Assembly: GCA_959019775.1 (NCBI GenBank)
Contig: CAUEPS010000039.1
Location: forward strand, 1 to 7,630
Reading direction: 5' to 3'
From: an uncultured Collinsella sp.
GTDB lineage: Bacteria; Actinomycetota; Coriobacteriia; Coriobacteriales; Coriobacteriaceae
DNA: 7,630 nt
Shown here: positions 5,977-7,630 of the stretch, piece by piece
Layout of the letters: each line of letters begins with the position of its first letter
Position numbering within the stretch: position 1 is the first letter of the stretch
Made by a program: the position numbers and the translations under genes
The notes under the pieces: model-generated
Database searches by the model: none
Told to the model about the DNA's origin: nothing
The model's input: the letters and a program-made list of their open reading frames with translations, nothing else

Positions 5977-6001
5977 GGGGCCAGGACCTCCTGGCCCCTT
6001 T
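5977..6001 (+). terminator. Intrinsic terminator after the ATPase gene
   Basis: A perfect 9-bp stem GGGGCCAGG/CCTGGCCCC (5977-5985 with 5990-5998) with an ACCT loop is followed by TTTAT. It lies 16 bases after the stop codon, in the 73-base gap between convergent genes. On the minus strand no T-run follows the stem, so termination of the opposing gene here is less certain. Confidence 0.85.
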
Positions 6002-6033
6002 ATCACGGTTGGGGAGCACCATGATGCGCCCGG

Positions 6034-7521
6034 CTAGTCTTGGGCTTTGATGCTCGGCATCAGAATCTGGGCGAGGTAGTCGCATTCGAGCTTGGTGGCG
6101 GCGTCGGCCTTGCCGTCTTTGCCGACCAGCACGTTCTTGATCTGGCTATAGGTGTAGCGGTTGCCGGTCGTGAGCTCGACAAGCTCAATCGCCGTATCCA
6201 TGGGGTAGGTCGACACGGGGTCTTGCGTCCGTCCGTTGATGGTCTGGGGCACCACGTACGGATAGACGGGGCCGCTGGCGTAGACGGTGTAGCCGTTGCC
6301 GAGGTTTGCGGCACCCAAAACCGCGTCGCCCTCATCGGGCGTAAAGCTCTCGCCCTCGCGCACCGCGACGAGCGTCACGAGCGGTGTGTTGGTGTCGCCG
6401 TCCAGATAAATGCACAGCGTGCTGCCGTTTTGCCAAGTCGCGACTTTGCCGTACCACTCAACGGGAATATCGAGCTGATACAGGTCCGTTGCCTTATGTC
6501 GAGCATCGGCGTCGCGGGCCGCCTGTGCCTCGCGGGAGCTCACGGCGTTGACGGCGGCGTCACGGCGCGCGGTTGCCGCCTGCTGGAGCACCTTTGCGAC
6601 CGCGGCGGAGTTCACCCCGCCTTCCTCGGCATACTTGGCGGCGGCATCGATCTGGTCGTCAGTCACCGTGTCGGCCGAAGGCACCTTGAGCTTAAAGGTG
6701 GCCTGGGCACTCAAATCCTGCCCATCGCTCTTAATGGTGACCTGCGCCTTGGTGGTCGGCACGGTGTAAATGGTACCGTCGGCTGCGATGGGGGACCCAG
6801 CGATGGAGAGCGTATAGTCGCCGGGCAGCAGCTTAATGCCGCGACCGTGTTCGTCAACGTAGAGCGTTTCGCTCACGGAAGAACCGTCGGAATCCTGGCC
6901 GCTCACCTGCACGGGAATCTTGGAACCAGTTGAGCAGTCGAGCCCTGCGGCATGCACGCCAATCTGCACCGACATCATCGTGTGTGCACTGGCGGCGACA
7001 GCGGCAGCCTGCTCTTGCTGATATCCGTTCCAGGCAGCATAGCCTGCGCCGCCGGCGACGAGCGCGACGGCCACAACGCCGGCAACCATCAGGTTGCGGC
7101 GCTTGGGCGGCATCTTACGATGACGAACCTCGGCTTCGCGTGCCGAAGGAACGGACGGTAGGGGAATATCGCCCATGGCGATGGTCTCGTCCACGGCAGG
7201 CGCGGAGCCCAGGCCGGGAAGCTCGCGGGTCAGCGAATCTTCGGCCGGCAAGCTGTCGAGCAAGATGGTTTCCTCGCTCGTGTCGGATTCGGGCTGGTCG
7301 TCGGCCTCGCTTTCGTCCTCTTCGGCTTCGGCCTCGTCAGGAGCGTCTTTGGCATCGCTATCTTCGTCCTCGGTGCCTTCGTGTGCCTCATCCTGCACAT
7401 CAACGCTCGAATCGTCAAACGCAATCTCGGCCAGTGTGATCTGGTCTAGGCTCTCCAGGGCCTCGGCACACGCTTCTGCATCTTGGGCCGCATCCTCTTG
7501 GCCCATCGTCTCATCTTTCAT
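6034..7521 (-). CDS. Single-pass membrane protein with acidic cytoplasmic tail and surface domains
   Basis: The 495-residue protein has no assigned function. Residues 1-130 are a very acidic, probably disordered region. Then come a basic patch HRKMPPKRR (134-142) and one transmembrane helix (about 144-164), so the tail should lie inside and the rest outside. Residues of about 185-280 look like a beta-rich Ig-like or carboxypeptidase-regulatory-like domain (LLPGDYTLSIAGSPIAADGT). Residues 283-345 are Ala-rich and helical, perhaps a stalk. Residues 347-495 form a further mixed domain beginning LDIPVEWYGKV, resembling the ends of other coriobacterial surface proteins (from memory). Cysteines occur at 17, 196, 370 and 480. 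The acidic tail has two related motifs, EETILLDSLP (83-92) and DETIAMGDIP (111-120), that look like phosphothreonine/FHA docking sites. GGGGGAT lies just upstream of the ATG. The gene converges on the ATPase and starts 55 bases from the right inverted repeat. It is certainly coding; its role, perhaps envelope sensing or structure, is open. Confidence 0.88.
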   Translation of the reverse strand: MKDETMGQEDAAQDAEACAEALESLDQITLAEIAFDDSSVDVQDEAHEGTEDEDSDAKDAPDEAEAEEDESEADDQPESDTSEETILLDSLPAEDSLTRELPGLGSAPAVDETIAMGDIPLPSVPSAREAEVRHRKMPPKRRNLMVAGVVAVALVAGGAGYAAWNGYQQEQAAAVAASAHTMMSVQIGVHAAGLDCSTGSKIPVQVSGQDSDGSSVSETLYVDEHGRGIKLLPGDYTLSIAGSPIAADGTIYTVPTTKAQVTIKSDGQDLSAQATFKLKVPSADTVTDDQIDAAAKYAEEGGVNSAAVAKVLQQAATARRDAAVNAVSSREAQAARDADARHKATDLYQLDIPVEWYGKVATWQNGSTLCIYLDGDTNTPLVTLVAVREGESFTPDEGDAVLGAANLGNGYTVYASGPVYPYVVPQTINGRTQDPVSTYPMDTAIELVELTTGNRYTYSQIKNVLVGKDGKADAATKLECDYLAQILMPSIKAQD

Positions 7522-7576
7522 ATATCCCCCAAGCTCAATATCGGCTCAACACTGTACCCAAAAATGGAGCCATATA

Positions 7577-7630
7577 GGTAGTGTCGCGAATGTTGGTGTA
7601 GAGCTCGGTTCTCGAGGGTAGCCGCAGGCT
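7577..7630 (-). repeat. Right copy of the 54-bp perfect terminal inverted repeat
   Basis: This is the exact reverse complement of 1-54. It lies immediately upstream of the minus-strand membrane-protein gene, with only 55 bases between the repeat and the start codon, so that gene's promoter must lie within or very close to the repeat. No good -35/-10 pair was found in 7522-7600 on the minus strand. The repeat may continue beyond the window. Confidence 0.95.

Noticed and set aside
6040..6933. 297-codon open frame on the plus strand opposite the membrane protein gene
   Set aside because: It is a shadow of the minus-strand gene, which has a ribosome binding site, a transmembrane helix and sensible domain composition. 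The plus-strand product shows none of these.

Overview
The window looks like chromosomal DNA from a high-GC Gram-positive gut bacterium, most plausibly the class Coriobacteriia (Collinsella-like). This is inferred from the GC-rich codon use of clpB, the style of the acidic-tailed single-pass membrane protein at the right end, and the small hairpin repeats built around GTCCC/GGGAC. No rRNA, tRNA, CRISPR array, transposase or recombinase gene was found.

The most striking large-scale feature is that the first 54 bases and the last 54 bases are perfect reverse complements (1-54 and 7577-7630). The window is therefore bounded by an inverted repeat pair. It could be an invertible segment, a piece flanked by two dispersed repeats, or a contig cut at repeats; the sequence alone cannot separate these.

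Layout from left to right: the left inverted repeat; a REP-like hairpin (83-117); a gene for a small membrane-anchored protein of unknown function (192-878, +); a second copy of the same hairpin (886-922); an array of three tandem hairpins built on ATCTGTAACA (932-1151); an AT-rich dyad and a GC-rich leader hairpin; clpB, the disaggregase gene (1330-3957, +), with a strong intrinsic terminator (4003-4039); a 64-residue Pro/Ala/Lys-rich acidic protein (4092-4286, +); a long hairpin with 26-bp arms (4311-4377); an elaborate palindromic promoter (4511-4603) driving an AAA_14/DUF4143 ATPase (4608-5960, +) with its own terminator (5977-6001); and, convergent with it, a 495-residue single-pass membrane protein (6034-7521, -) whose start lies 55 bases inside the right inverted repeat.

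The genes do not form one operon or a recognised pathway. clpB is a self-contained heat-shock/proteostasis unit. The ATPase has its own operator and a visibly more AT-rich, less biased codon use, so it looks like an accessory, possibly transferred, gene. The two end genes both encode membrane-anchored proteins of unknown function and both read inward from the inverted repeats. The non-coding parts are unusually rich in dyad symmetry, and most of the findings lie there.
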